Shown here: positions 23,125-34,372 of the stretch, piece by piece
How positions within the stretch are numbered: the stretch's first letter is position 1
Layout of the letters: every line of letters starts with the position of its first letter
Assembly: GCA_016584495.1 (NCBI GenBank)
Contig: WAID01000006.1
Coordinates: 1,302,001 to 1,366,000 of the forward strand
DNA: 64,000 nt
Direction of reading: 5' to 3'
Source: Celoporthe dispersa
Lineage: Eukaryota; Ascomycota; Sordariomycetes; Diaporthales; Cryphonectriaceae
Position numbers and translations under genes: made by a program
Notes under the pieces: generated by a model
What the model was told of the DNA's origin: nothing
Seen by the model: only the letters and a program-made list of their open reading frames with translations
Database searches by the model: none

Positions 23125-24335
23125 GGCCTCTAGATGAAGAATTCTTGATTTTTTTTCCCCCAACAGCTCAAATCAGCGGTGCTGCTGTTTCTGTCAAGCG
23201 CCTGCCCACACCGGAGGAGGTTGTCGTGTAAACTCCTGTTCTTCAGACGAGGCCATCATCGAGAGAGAGGAAAAAAAAAAAAGCCTTCCCGGCGTCACGA
23301 GCTGGGTGAAGTGGGCTCATCCTTGGTGGTCCCCACAACCGGCGAGCAACCTCGAGCTTAAACCTCGTACGCTCTGTTTCTCTCTCCTCCCTCCCTCTCT
23401 CTCTCTGGAAAACACACACCGCACCACAAGCACACATGTATTTACGGGTGAGAACAAGAAGAGCATCAACAATACATCTTGGCAAAAGAAGGGCACCGTC
23501 TCGACTGCACGACGACCAAGGTGGCGCTTGAAAACAAAAAGGCACAACCTGAGAGATGGTCACAGCAGGAGATCCTCTCCATGTTCACATGTCCATCTCC
23601 AGCCATTATGTACTATGTATGGTATGTACTACTACGTGTACTCTGGATTACTACTGTGTATGTATGTACAACACACAAACATCTGGAACCAGGGGTCCTG
23701 TGAGGATCCAGCACGACGGCGGGCGGGCGAGGTGATCCTGGTGGATAAGTACCACCTACAGTGCTACAGTGCTACAAGCAGTCCCGTATTATGGCACCAC
23801 TAGGGCATGTACTATGGTACTACTGTGTACTGTAGAGCGGCCCCCTCCTCCCTGACCCTTCTGGACCTGGGGAAAGAGACAGGGGGGAGGGGGCCGCCCA
23901 GGGCGAAAAGCGAGCCAATGGCGTAGCACCCAGTTGTCAGCGGGTCACAGCGGCCCCAGGACTTGCGACCTGCCAGACCAGGACCAGCAGAGCTTTGATT
24001 AGAGCAAAGAAATCCTGAGCCGAGGCATCTCGACCGCCTTGGGTTGGTGGTCATCCCCACGATCTATCTCTTGGTCTGGGGTCTGGGCGACGCGGCCGTG
24101 CCTCTTCTTTCTTGCTGTTGTTCACTTCCTCCTCGTCCTCCTCGTCCTTCTCCTCCTCCTTCTTCATCATCCGTCCAACACTCTGCGTGACTGATCTTGA
24201 TCCGCCGCCCAGCAGCTCAGATCGACCTCCTGAGCCCGGTAACGTCTCTAGAGCAGCTGTCTTCTTCTTACTCAGCGCCCTTCTCTTCTTCCTCCCACCC
24301 TTTTGTGTGTTTCCCGAGCCGGACTACCTCCCACG

Positions 24336-26140
24336 ATGGCCACCCCGTCCAAGACCTTCACCCGCGAGCAGGTGAAGAAGGAGGGCAACAGCGAGGACAA
24401 CGTCTGGTTCATCATCGACAGCAAGGTCTACGATGTCTCGGACTTCCTGGACGCCCACCCCGGCGGCGAGGCCGTCCTCCGCCAGGTCGCCGGCACCGAC
24501 GCCACCGAGGCCTTCTACAACCTCCACAGGCACGAGGTCCTGACGGGCAAGTATGCCGAGCTCGCCATCGGCACCGTCCAGGGCGAGAAGCCACAGGTGG
24601 TCAACCCGGGCCCCGGCGAGCTGTCCAAGGTCCCCTACGCCGAGCCCCTCTGGCTCAGCCCGCCCTTCAAGAGCCCCTACTACAACGACAGCCACCGCGC
24701 GCTGGCCAAGGCGGTCAGGAAGTTCACCGACCTCTACGTCACCCCAGAGGCCCAGGCCAAGGAGAAGGACGGCACCTACATCAGCCAGGAGCTGATCGAC
24801 CGCATGTCCAAGGAGGGCCTCCTGCACATGAGCCTTGGCCCTGGCAAGCACCTGCGGTCCGCACCGCCGCTGATGGGCGGTGCCGTCAAGCCCGACGAGT
24901 TCGACTACTTCCACGACCTCATCGTGTCCCAGGAGATGACGCGGGCGGCCGCCAGAGGGTTCCAGGACGGCAACATGGCCGGTATGAAGATCGGCCTGAC
25001 GGTCGTGCTGAACTTTGCCAACGACGAGGCCTTCAAGAAGAGGATCGCCGAAGAGTGCTTCAGCGGCCAGAAGAAGATCTGCCTGGCCATCACCGAGGCC
25101 TTTGCCGGCAGCGACGTCGCGCGCCTCCGCACCGTGGCCAAGAAGACCCCCGATGGCAAGCACTACATCGTCAACGGCACCAAGAAGTGGATCACCAATG
25201 GTGTCTTCTGCGACTACTTTGTCACGGGTGTCCAGACCGACAAGGGCCTGTCTGTGCTGCTCATCCCCCGCGGTGAGGGCGTCGAGACCAAGCTCATCAA
25301 GACGAGCTACTCAACGGCTGCCGGCACCACCTTTATCACGTTCGACAACGTCAAGGTGCCCGTCGAGAACCTGCTGGGCAAGGAGAACCAGGGTATCTAT
25401 GTGATCCTCAGCAACTTCAACCACGAGCGGTGGACCATGTCCTGTAAGTCGTCCCTCCGGGGGGTCTCCCCGCGTCCCGTAGGTCTACAAGAGAGAGCGC
25501 ATCTAGACTGACAGGAAACCACCAGGTGCCGTCGTCCGCTACTCCCGGATCATCATCGAAGAGAGTCTGAAGTGGGCCCACCAGAGAATCGTCTTTGGCA
25601 AGAGGCTGATCGACCAGCCTGTCATCCGTCTGAAGTGAGTGTTCCCAGGGCCCCCAACCTCACAGCGCACAGGAGCCCGTGCGATGAACCCCAACTGATC
25701 CAATCGGCAGGCTCGCCAAGATGATTGCCCTCGTCGAGGCCCACCAGTCCTGGCTCGAGACGGTCACATACCAGATGTGCAACATGCCCTATTCGGAGCA
25801 GGCTAAGCACCTCGGCGGGCCCATCGGCCTGCTCAAGATGAGCTGCACGAGGATGGCACACGAGATTGCAGACGAGGCGGTGCAGATCTGGGGCGGCCGT
25901 GGCCTGACACAGTCCGGCATGGGCCGTGTGATTGAGAACTTCAACAGGGGATACAAATTTGATGCCATCCTGGTAAGTCTTGCTCTTTCTTTCTTTCTTT
26001 CTTCGCCTTGAATAGCGAGTCCTCGACTTGCTCCCGGATAGCCTCGACTGACCTCATCTCGGTAGGGTGGCGCTGAGGAGGTTCTTGGCGACCTTGGTGT
26101 AAGGCAGGCCATGAAGTTCATGCCCAAGGAGAAACTATAG
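24336..26140 (+). CDS. Cytochrome b5 / acyl-CoA dehydrogenase fusion
   Basis: This flavoprotein carries its own heme domain and is expected to oxidise an acyl-CoA or related substrate. Four exons (24336-25443, 25526-25634, 25711-25972, 26066-26140) give 517 residues. The N-terminal cytochrome b5 domain (about 5-80) has the heme motif DAHPGGEA with His41; the second ligand would be His64 or His66 in LHRHEV. The acyl-CoA dehydrogenase domain follows: SQEMTRAAARGF, the FAD/substrate block LAITEAFAGSD and KKWITNG, then HERWTMSC across the first intron. The C-terminus has QIWGGRGLTQSGMGRVIENF. The start is the ATG before ATPSKTFTREQ; an upstream in-frame Met at 24303 adds non-conserved residues and is less likely. 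This fused architecture is known in fungi. No organelle signal is evident. Confidence 0.93.
25985..26002. repeat. (TTTC)n repeat in intron 3 of the acyl-CoA dehydrogenase gene
   Basis: A short tetranucleotide repeat that provides a pyrimidine tract within the last intron. Confidence 0.75.
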
Positions 26141-26651
26141 GGGACAGGCCACGGCGGGCCGACGTAAGAGGGGCCGCGGGTGTACATGTTGGGTGTACAA
26201 TATCATAGAACCTAGATGAAATGAATCTCGGGAGGACTATATAATATTATAGACCACCATTGACATCGACGATATTGTCTTCACCCACCCATAACTACCA
26301 AGACACACGTTGAAGGCTATAGGATAGTTATTCCTCGGGAGTAATTGGCAGGAAAATGGAAGACCGCTCAAGTCACCTGGGCTGAGCATGTAGTATTGAC
26401 ACAAGGCAATAATGACTCAGCAGCAGCAGCAGGGATAAGCTCCCCCCGCCACAGGATGCAGTCATAACTGGAGCGCCCCACCAAACTTTTGTCTCCAACT
26501 GAGTCACCTCCTGGGTACAATGTACAATACGGAGAGCCCCTCGTCGCCGTACCTTGCCCTACCTTGACGGACCCCATCCAGCAACGACAACAAGGCCGAG
26601 GTCCCTCCCCACAGATCAGTGACGACGGGCGATCTAGGATCACAGGTCCCA
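26141..26651. other. Intergenic region between acyl-CoA dehydrogenase and eIF2B-beta genes
   Basis: This holds the 3' flank of one gene and the promoter of the next, with a short CAG repeat near 26420. No other gene is seen. Confidence 0.5.
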
Positions 26652-28113
26652 ATGGCCCTCGAGAAATTCCTCAAGTCCCTCAAGGGACAACCACTCGATG
26701 CCTCGATCGAGTCCCTCGTGGCGTGAGTACACCCCCACAGACACGGGCCACACAGGCTGTGAAGATATTCCATGCCCGCGGTGGGATGCGCTCCTGACCT
26801 GAAGCCCTCCCCCTTCCAGGCTCCTCAAGAGGAGACAGATCAGCGGCTCCGAGGAGTGCGCCATCGCGACCGCCCACATCCTCCTCCACGTCGTCGCCAA
26901 GTCCAAATGGTCCAACGTCGACTCGCTCCTCCAGCGCGTCGAAAATGTCGGCCGCCAGCTCGTCCTCGCGCGGCCCCAGGAGCTGGTCATAGGCAACATC
27001 GTGCGCCGTGTGCTCGGCCTGATCCGCGACGAGGCAGAGGAGGATCGCGCCGGGAACAACGACGACTCCATGTCCGAGATGTCGAACCTGCCAGGCGACG
27101 AGCCACAGCACCCGGCTGCCTCCATGCCCGCCTCGCCCCGCGCCCGACCGGCCCCGCGCCTCGCGACGCTGACCTCCACCGGCTCCTTCCACGTGCCGCA
27201 GTCCATGTTTAATATGCTTCACGACTCGCCCCGGTTTGGAGGGGAGCTCGTTGGGAACCCCGTTCGGCAGGGGCTCGGGTGCCTCGACGCCCATGTCCCA
27301 CTCACAGGTGGCCAACATCTCGGCACTGCGCTCCGAGGTCATCGAGGGGATCGAGGAGCTCAAGGACGAGATCGTCTCGGGCGACGAGCAGATCTCCAGC
27401 TACGCGGAGGTGCAGATACACCCCGGCTCGTTCGTGCTGGTCTACCGGCCCAACGCGACGGTCGAGAAGTTTCTGCTCGCTGCGGCCAAGAGGCGCAGGT
27501 TCACAGTCCTGATTGCTGGTGTCGGGCCCTCCAAGACCACTACTGGTAACACCACCACCACCACCAACCAGGCGGCCCCGTATGCGTCCCTGCGAAAGCA
27601 GCTGCACAAGTTTGGGGTCCAGTCCATAGTCATCGCCGGCACTGGTGTCATGGCATACATGCCCAAGGTCAACGTGGTCGTGCTGAACTCGCAGGCGGTC
27701 ACGGCAAACGGCGCGGTGCTGGCCGACGGTGGGGCCGCCGTCGCGGCAAGGGCTGCTCGCGAGTACAACAAGACGGTGATCGTGCTGGGCGCGGTCTACA
27801 AGCTCTGCCCCGAGGACGAGCCAGATCTGGACGCCCTTGTCGACCTGGGCAACCCCCAGAGCCTCATGAGCTACCACGGGCAGATGGTGGAGGTGGACGC
27901 CGGCGCTATGAGCTCCGAGTACATCTCTCCGGAGCTGGTCGATATTTACATCTCAAACCTGTAAGTTCCAGACTCCCCAAGTATGGAGGAGTAGTACATA
28001 CGCTGCGATCGCTAACCGCCTCTGTTGTCAGGGGCCCACATTGCCGAGACCACCTTCAGGGCATCGTGGGCGACCACTACAAGATCGAGGACGTCGAGTT
28101 CTCGGCGCAGTGA
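26652..28113 (+). CDS. Translation initiation factor eIF2B subunit beta (Gcd7), one-base frameshift
   Basis: This is a regulatory subunit of the eIF2B guanine-nucleotide exchange complex, which recharges eIF2 and senses its phosphorylation. Three exons (26652-26722, 26820-27960, 28032-28113) give 430 residues. The N-terminal helical part includes LLKRRQISGSEECAIATAHI. The C-terminal Rossmann-like domain shared by the alpha, beta and delta subunits includes RFTVLIAG, VIAGTGVMAYM, NGAVLADGGAA and YISPELVDIYISNLGP. The frame breaks once, at the four-C run at 27229-27232, where one C appears extra between MLHDSP and GLEGSSLGTPFG. This is a poorly conserved serine/glycine loop, but the downstream domain is intact. 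eIF2B-beta is essential in yeast, so a real break is unlikely. The last exon supplies DHYKIEDVEFSAQ. Confidence 0.92.
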
Positions 28114-29239
28114 GGGAGGGACTGGTCCGGACACACGAGGCAGCTCTCTGGTGTGAGCTGTAAGCCGGTACAGCATGGCCCTCCTGGCCCTCCGCACGCA
28201 GTTACGATCACGGCAGCTGGCGCAAGGCCCAGCACCTGGCGTTTAGGGTTGGTAAACAAAAAAAGACCAAATCAAAAAGGGGTTCATTTCTTTGACTTCA
28301 CACGGACAGAGATAGAATTACAGGCAGACACGGAGTACAGGTCTCTTTCAAGGCGTGCCTCGGCCTGACGATACCATCAGGGCTGTCCCTGACCCGGACT
28401 CTGTCACGGGTGTGTGTTTTATTAGTGCTGCCTATGAGAAGGTACAATTCATGTAGGATAGAAAAGTGTCCTGATCTTTTCAAGATGGGGCATTCAATGT
28501 CTCGTCCGCCGGAACGGCACCCACAACGGATTGTCAGCAGACAGTCTTGATAAGTGACGTTGCGCGCGTGCTCCTCTGGGGTTTCTACTGACAAGCCGGG
28601 GCATCCAGGGCTGCGGCGCAGCAGGGCGGCTGCACCATGCTACCTAACTAACCTTGTCGTCACAGCATATCTTTTCTAAGTTCCGACAAGGCTCGGCGAC
28701 ATCAACCCAAAACAAAAAAAAAAAGAAGAGAAGAGGAGAGAAAGTCTACTTCTACTACTGCTGTGCATAGAAATTAAACTCGGTACCATCCACAGCAGGC
28801 ACGTCTGAGACCGCGCGTCTCTGGAAGGCCAGAGAAGCCCATTTCTGCAGGACGATTACCAATGACAGGCTCTGGATCGTCATATCACTCCTTCAAGCTG
28901 CCCCTCTGCTGAGGTGTTCTGCTGCCTTGCGGGGCCACGTCAGCTCGCACGCCACGACTGCTGCAGGTGGGAGTCATCTTTGCGTGATGGTGGGGGGGAC
29001 TTTGGCAAAGTGTCGCTATTGCCTTTGGGTACTGTGAGTTTTAGGCCCCAAGCCCAGCCTACAACCCGCCTGCTGGAGGCCGCTCGGGGTATTGGTGTCT
29101 CTACTGTGTTCCTTCTCCCCGTCTTACTCTTTTGCAGCTAAAGCACGCAGATAATATACATGGTACACCCTACGTGGTACGTACACACGACGCCAACCAC
29201 TACGGCAGCCCCACGCAGCGGGTGCTCCGCCCTGCATTT

Positions 29240-29251
29240 GGGGGGGGGGGG
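29240..29251. repeat. Poly-G run of 12
   Basis: An uninterrupted G run in a gene-free region. Its length may be unreliable given the run-length errors suspected elsewhere. Confidence 0.8.
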
Positions 29252-29654
29252 CGGGTTCCCCAATGAGCTTATCCAGACCTTCAAACACACACACTCACTA
29301 CTGTGATCCTGTCGAAGGCAAATAGCTTTTCGAAGAGGCGTTGGCCAGGGCTGTATGAGTAAAGTGTGTGACACCCCCTCGTCATCGTCACACGGCCTTT
29401 TCGGAAAGAGCGTACGGAGCGGGTTCCTGTCCACTCCTATGGAGTTCGTCGTGTGGTCTCCTCGTGGCTGTGTTTGCCCCGTCCTCCAGAGCAAGCAGGC
29501 AAATATACATTACAATCATACTTTCCACTCCGACCGAGCTGACCGCTCTCCCCCAACATCTATCGTATCGTTTGGAACCCAACGGCCTGTTCTTATACAC
29601 ACCTAAGCTGAACTCACCTTGCCTGCCCCTCTTGCCCATCGCTGAAATCTACAC

Positions 29655-29686
29655 AACGACAACAACAACAACAACAACAACAACAG
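29655..29686. repeat. (AAC)n repeat in the leader of the next gene
   Basis: About nine AAC units ending some 20 bp before the ATG at 29706. This leader would be unstructured and translation-friendly. Confidence 0.8.
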
Positions 29687-29705
29687 TAACAGCATCATCG
29701 TCATC

Positions 29706-32414
29706 ATGACACCACCACAACCACACGACGCGCCTCCGCCGCCATACTCGGAGACGGACATCTACTCAAACCCTGGTCACTCTCCGGTCCTAGGCCAGTC
29801 TCAGACCCTCCCCATCCGCCCGCGCACCCCTTCCCACACCAGCCTCAACGCCGCCGCTCCTCCCGCCCTCGACGACGCCTCCTCTGTCGCGTCCACCAGC
29901 GAGGTCATCTACACCCCTCCCCCTGACGCCGCGGAGCTCTCCATCCCACACCCTGAGCCCAGACCACAACACAGGCCTGCTGAGCCCGGGCTATCCGGAC
30001 CACCACCAGACCGGCACCAGCATCGCCGCATCGGACCACCTCAGCAGCGCCTCGGCCGAGGCCTACTTCGAGTCACGCCCAGTTCCTAGCTCTCTAGCCG
30101 TCGAGGCCGGCGAACAGCACACCACACACACCATCACCGTCCACGCGGCCAGCCAGCCCGAGGATTTCCCCTACCAGCAGGAATGGGCGGGCCGGGACGT
30201 CCGGCCGGACGACTGGCAGACATTCGTGAACTACCTGCTGCCGAATCACGCCGCGGAGAGCAACGAGCACATCGTCGACCGCAAGCTCAGGGCGGAGGGC
30301 CTGGAGGCGCTGCTGCTGGTGGTGGTGGCGACAGGACGCCTGTCGAGGCGCAGCTGGAGCGGATACGGTCGGCGAGCCGCCACTCGGTGCAGAATGCCGA
30401 GGACACGGTCCGCGAATGGAACGAGGGCTTCTTTGGGCCGCGAGGGATCACCATCAAGATTGAACAGGCGCCAGCAGATGATACGGGCGGGAGACAGCAG
30501 ATGCCAGGCTCTTGGGACCAGTCTTTTAACCGCAGTGACGAGCCTGCTGACCTGCCCAGCAACAACAACAACAACACTCGTGCCCCCAACCAGCAGCAGG
30601 GCGGCGGCGGCAGTTGGTGGCGCTTCAACCCTCTAAACCGCTTCGAGACCCCCGGCGGCGGCCTTCAGTTCGGCGGCCTCTCGATCGACGCAGGAGGCGT
30701 CGCCTTCGGGAACAGCTTCGTGGCCGACTCGAGGGGCATGCGGCTCGGCGGTCTGGTGGCCGACGGCGCGGGCGTCAGGATGCACGGGCGCGGTCTCTTC
30801 CCGCCTGGGCGAGGCCTTCCTCCAGGTGGTGCGTGGCCACAGCAGGGGCATGCCCCTCCTCCTCACCCCCCTATGCCGCCTATGCAACCTGGGATGCCGC
30901 ACCCGCCGCACCCTCCTCCCCCTCCTGGTTTTGAGGGGCCCAGCCCGCCTGGATGGCCGGACGAGAAGAAGAACTCGCGCGAGGGACGTTGGCATGGCCA
31001 CCGCCACCATCACCACCGCCACGGTGACGACGACGACGACAACAACGACAATGATGACAAGAATAATGATGAAAAGGTCGGCGAACGAGGTCGCGGCCGC
31101 GGTCGCGGCGGTTTTCAGGCACGGCGCCCACCGGCGTCACAGGTCACTCAGCTCTGCCTCCTCGTCCTCGTCCTCCTCATCGAGCAGCAGCAGCGACGAC
31201 TCCTCTGCCGAGAGCGACATAGGCTCCCTCCCCGACCACGACGACCTGCGCGACACCCAGCTCCCCGTAGCCCATTTCTTTCTCGAGCGCTGGCTCGCCC
31301 ACCCAGACGACGGCGCCACCAGGGACGCCGTCGCCCAGGCCCAAGCCGCCCTCCGCCAGGCCAGGACCAACCCCCTCGACGGCTATGGCCCGCTCCCCTC
31401 GACCTTCGAGGAGAGGCGCGCCCTCCGCCAGCAGGTCCGCGACATGAAGGCCCGGTGGAAGCAGGCCCGGCGCCAGCAGGCACAGGCCAGGCGACAGGTC
31501 AAGCGCGAGAAGAGGGCTGTCCGGCGGGCTGAGAAGCGCGAGGTGCGCAGGACAAAGAGGGAGCTGCGGCGGGCCAAGAGGGAGGCCAAGAGGCAGCGCA
31601 AGCAGGAGGCGAAGAAGGCGGCTGCTGCTGGTGGCGGCGGCGGCGGTCGGGGCCGAGGCCGTTGGGACCACCACCACCACCACGCTCACCATCCTCCACC
31701 TCCTCACCCTCTATTCGCTCGCGGGTTCCCGCCGCCGCCGCCAGGCATGCCCTTCGCCTGTGGTGGTCCCCGCCGAGGCGGCCGAGGAGGTGGTCGTGGC
31801 GGTGGTGGCATGTTCGGGTTCGGAGGAGGCAGAGGAGGAAGTTTCCCGGCCCAGGGCCCGCACGTCGCCTTCCAGCGCGGCATGGAGGACTGGGGCCGGC
31901 GCATGGCCGAGTGGGGACGTGGACTCGAGACCGAGCTGGGGGGGCGTGGCCAGTGGTTTTCCTGGTGCGTGGCCACCGCCACCACCGAATGAGAACAACA
32001 ACAACTTCCATACTCCTCCTCCCCCAGATGCCGGTGTCAGGGGAGGCGGGCGTGGGTGCCAGTGCCAGTGCCAGTGCTAGTCAGCAGGAGACAGGCGTGG
32101 ATCCTCGCGACGGGCCGCATGCTGCCTCGGCTGCCAAGTACCGCGCCCTCGAGGCGAGCAGGGAGGAGCTGCAGCACAAGAGAGACGCCCTGGCTGCGTT
32201 TGACGGCGACAGACCCGCGTACCCCCAAGAGGAGGACGAGAAGGGAGGGGAGAAGCGGCTTGACGACGGGGTGGAGAAGCCGGGCGCCCCTACGCTGGTG
32301 AGACTGCTGGCTGAGATTGAGGAGCTGGAGCGCAAGGTCGAGAGGCTGGGCGTCGAGGCTGATGAGCAGTATGCTCTGGAGCTCATGGCGCTCGAGGCGG
32401 AGGGGGGGGAGTAG
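29706..32414 (+). CDS. Large low-complexity fungal protein of unknown function, several frameshifts
   Basis: I do not recognise a function. The reading starts at ATG 29706 (MTPPQPHDAPPPPYSETDIY, with a PPPY motif at residues 11-14). A conserved-looking block follows (RDVRPDDWQTFVNYLLPNH then HIVDRKLRAEG), and another (EDTVREWNEGFFGPRGITIKIE). Next come Gly-rich repeats (GGLQFGGLSIDAGGVAFG), a His run, an Asp/Asn run, a poly-Ser segment, a DLRDTQLPVAHFFLERWLAH block and a long Arg/Lys coiled coil. The rest is Gly/Arg- and His/Pro-rich, with a final acidic coiled coil ending ALEAEGGE. To read it whole I need shifts near 29945 (one extra base), 30297-30299 (one missing) and 31112-31115 (one extra T), plus an intron at 31969-32027. 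That gives about 882 residues, divisible by three. The first two blocks resemble uncharacterised fungal proteins with the same order. It could be a decaying gene, but codon quality between breaks argues for a real CDS. Confidence 0.6.
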
Positions 32415-32765
32415 GCAGATGGGCACACCGGGCCAGGGCGCGCACAGGGCATGAGTGCGACGGGCTTTCTCTCAAGTGGACGGATAAGGGCAATGAATGT
32501 CTTCTGTAGCAACAAAATGTGGTCACGATTATGCCTAGTAATTAGGTTGCATGAAACAAGAATGAAGGGTCATCCAACCACGTCGCCCGAGAGCCGGCAA
32601 GACCGGATCAGACACATAACCATTTTTACAATTTTTTGCCAAATTCTTTTTGTCTAATCCCGCTAAATATCTATTTCAGTCCCCAGCGCCGCTCCTGAAA
32701 GGATGTGGTGCAGCCCACACGACATGTGCAGCCCTCCTGCTTCTTTCTCCACGACGACACCCCCC
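32415..32765. other. Convergent 3' region
   Basis: This short AT-richer 3' flank separates the unknown protein gene from naa10. Nothing recognisable is seen. Confidence 0.5.
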
Positions 32766-33602
32766 TCACGACGCGTGTTTGCTCTCGTCCCTCTCGACCA
32801 GCTCGCCCACGCCCAGACCTCTGCCGACCTTCACCTTCCTCTTCTCCTCCTTGGCGCCGTCAGCACCCGCCTTCTTCTTCTTCTTGGCCGCGCCGGCCTT
32901 GTTCTGGGCCGGGTCGCTCCCGACGTCGCCCACGGCGTCGCCCTCGTCGACACCCTCGCTCTCGGCTTCGGCCTGGTCCTGCAGCTGCTCGCGGATGGCG
33001 CCCAGGTCCAGCCGCATGCTGTAGGCGTCCTCGCCGTCCGCGTAGTACTTGGCCTCCGTCTTGTCGTTCTGGAAGCCCAGGGTGTCCTTGTAGAGGTGGA
33101 TGGCGGCCTGGTTGGACACGCGCACGTGCAGGGAGACGTACATGGCGCCAAAGGTCTCGACCATTGCCAGTTCTGTTGTCGGTCTCTTGTGTGTCAGCGC
33201 TGCTCGGCCTAGGCACGCCCCCGCCGCCCCCCCCCTCTCAAATCACCTGCTCTGTCAGGAAGGAAGGCAGAAGGCCCGTGTAGACGTACGGCTCTGGCGC
33301 ATCAGCTTCTCGGCAATGCCCAGCCTCCGGTGCGTCCTCATGACGCTCAGGCTGGTGATGTGGCCATGCGGCACGCCGTCCGCAGGGTCCTCCTCCATCT
33401 TGGCCAGGACGTAGCCCACGATCTTGGGGTAGTCATAGGGTGTCTTCTTGGGGCGGGCAACATCGACAGCCACAAAGCTGAGCTGGGGCCACGACAGCGC
33501 ATGGTACAGGTAGTATTTGAGGAAGTAGTTCTCGGGGAGGTTCTCGAGGTTGGCATGTTGGATGAGGGGCAGGTCCGACGACCTGAGGACGCGGATGTCC
33601 AT
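32766..33602 (-). CDS. N-terminal acetyltransferase A catalytic subunit (Naa10/Ard1)
   Basis: This GNAT enzyme acetylates the N-termini of Ser-, Ala-, Thr- and Gly-starting proteins co-translationally, as the catalytic partner of Naa15 at the ribosome. Two exons (33290-33602 and 32766-33172) give 239 residues with a clean frame. The N-terminus [20 protein letters not shown] and the motif [14 protein letters not shown] are family hallmarks. The acetyl-CoA pyrophosphate loop is [13 protein letters not shown]. After the intron the fold continues with [20 protein letters not shown] and [19 protein letters not shown] charged tail with a Lys-rich patch follows, as in other fungal orthologues. The gene is divergent from the second SDR gene. 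Confidence 0.95.
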
Positions 33603-34372
33603 GGTGGGAGGTGGGAGGTGGATGTATGTGCGAAGGGGGGAGAAGAAAAAAAGAAGAAGAGAAGAGAAGAGGTGGTGGGAGACGAGCTGCGTAAGGGCTC
33701 CGTCAAGTCTGCTCGGTTCTCGTGCGTCTGTTGTGGCCAAAGAGGTTGCGTGTGGGGGAGAGAAACAAGTTGCGAGATCGGGAAGTTTGTTGGCAGAACA
33801 GAAGCAATCGCAATGCTTTGCAGGCCCAGCTTAGCACCACCAGCCCTCAAGGACCATGTCGCAACAGTGAAAAGTTGGAGGGGCTCCTGCTAAGGTCCCC
33901 ACCCACCCCCAAAGTCCTCTATCTTGTTGCTGTGTTGTACCCGGCGGCCGGCGTACTTTCACCCGACTGGAGCGCCTAACAGTGGGCGTGGCCCGTTGAG
34001 ATATAGTGGGGAAGGGCCCCTGAAGGAACACCTCCAATGCTGTTGGCTACAGCGGGGCCCAGTGGAGGGGGGAGGCTTCATGTACAGCACCACAGCGCCT
34101 GGAGCTCGGTCAAGCAGGTTGCCGATACTATATAATAGGGGGGGAGGGGAGGGATGCTCACGATGCTGTGTGAACAAGGTCTCCTCTTTACTTTGTCTTT
34201 TCATCTTCTCTGGCATATTTTACACCCTATATTACATATTTTTTTCCTCTCATACAGTCTACCTGTCCACACTCATCTGAAATAACACCTATTATTTATT
34301 TTTTTCATTTCTGTCTTCCTTTCTTGCACCCTCAGCTTGGTGTTGGCTGGTTTCGGTTTCCACAACAGGAAG
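33603..34372. other. Divergent promoter region of naa10 and SDR genes
   Basis: A shared upstream region of 770 bp with purine-rich sequence next to naa10 and T-rich sequence before the SDR gene. No gene is seen. Confidence 0.5.

Larger units (their letters stand above)
21780..24335. other. 2.5 kb intergenic region between divergent oxidoreductase genes
   Basis: No gene is supported. It holds GA and CT microsatellites, a poly-A run near 23270, and a stretch rich in GTAC/TACTAC words at about 23600-23840. A CT-rich leader directly precedes the acyl-CoA dehydrogenase start. Confidence 0.5.
28114..29705. other. 1.6 kb intergenic region with G12 run and (AAC)n leader
   Basis: No gene is supported. 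A run of 12 G lies at 29240-29251. The last 60 bp before the next ATG contain an AAC repeat, probably in the 5' leader of the following gene. Confidence 0.5.
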
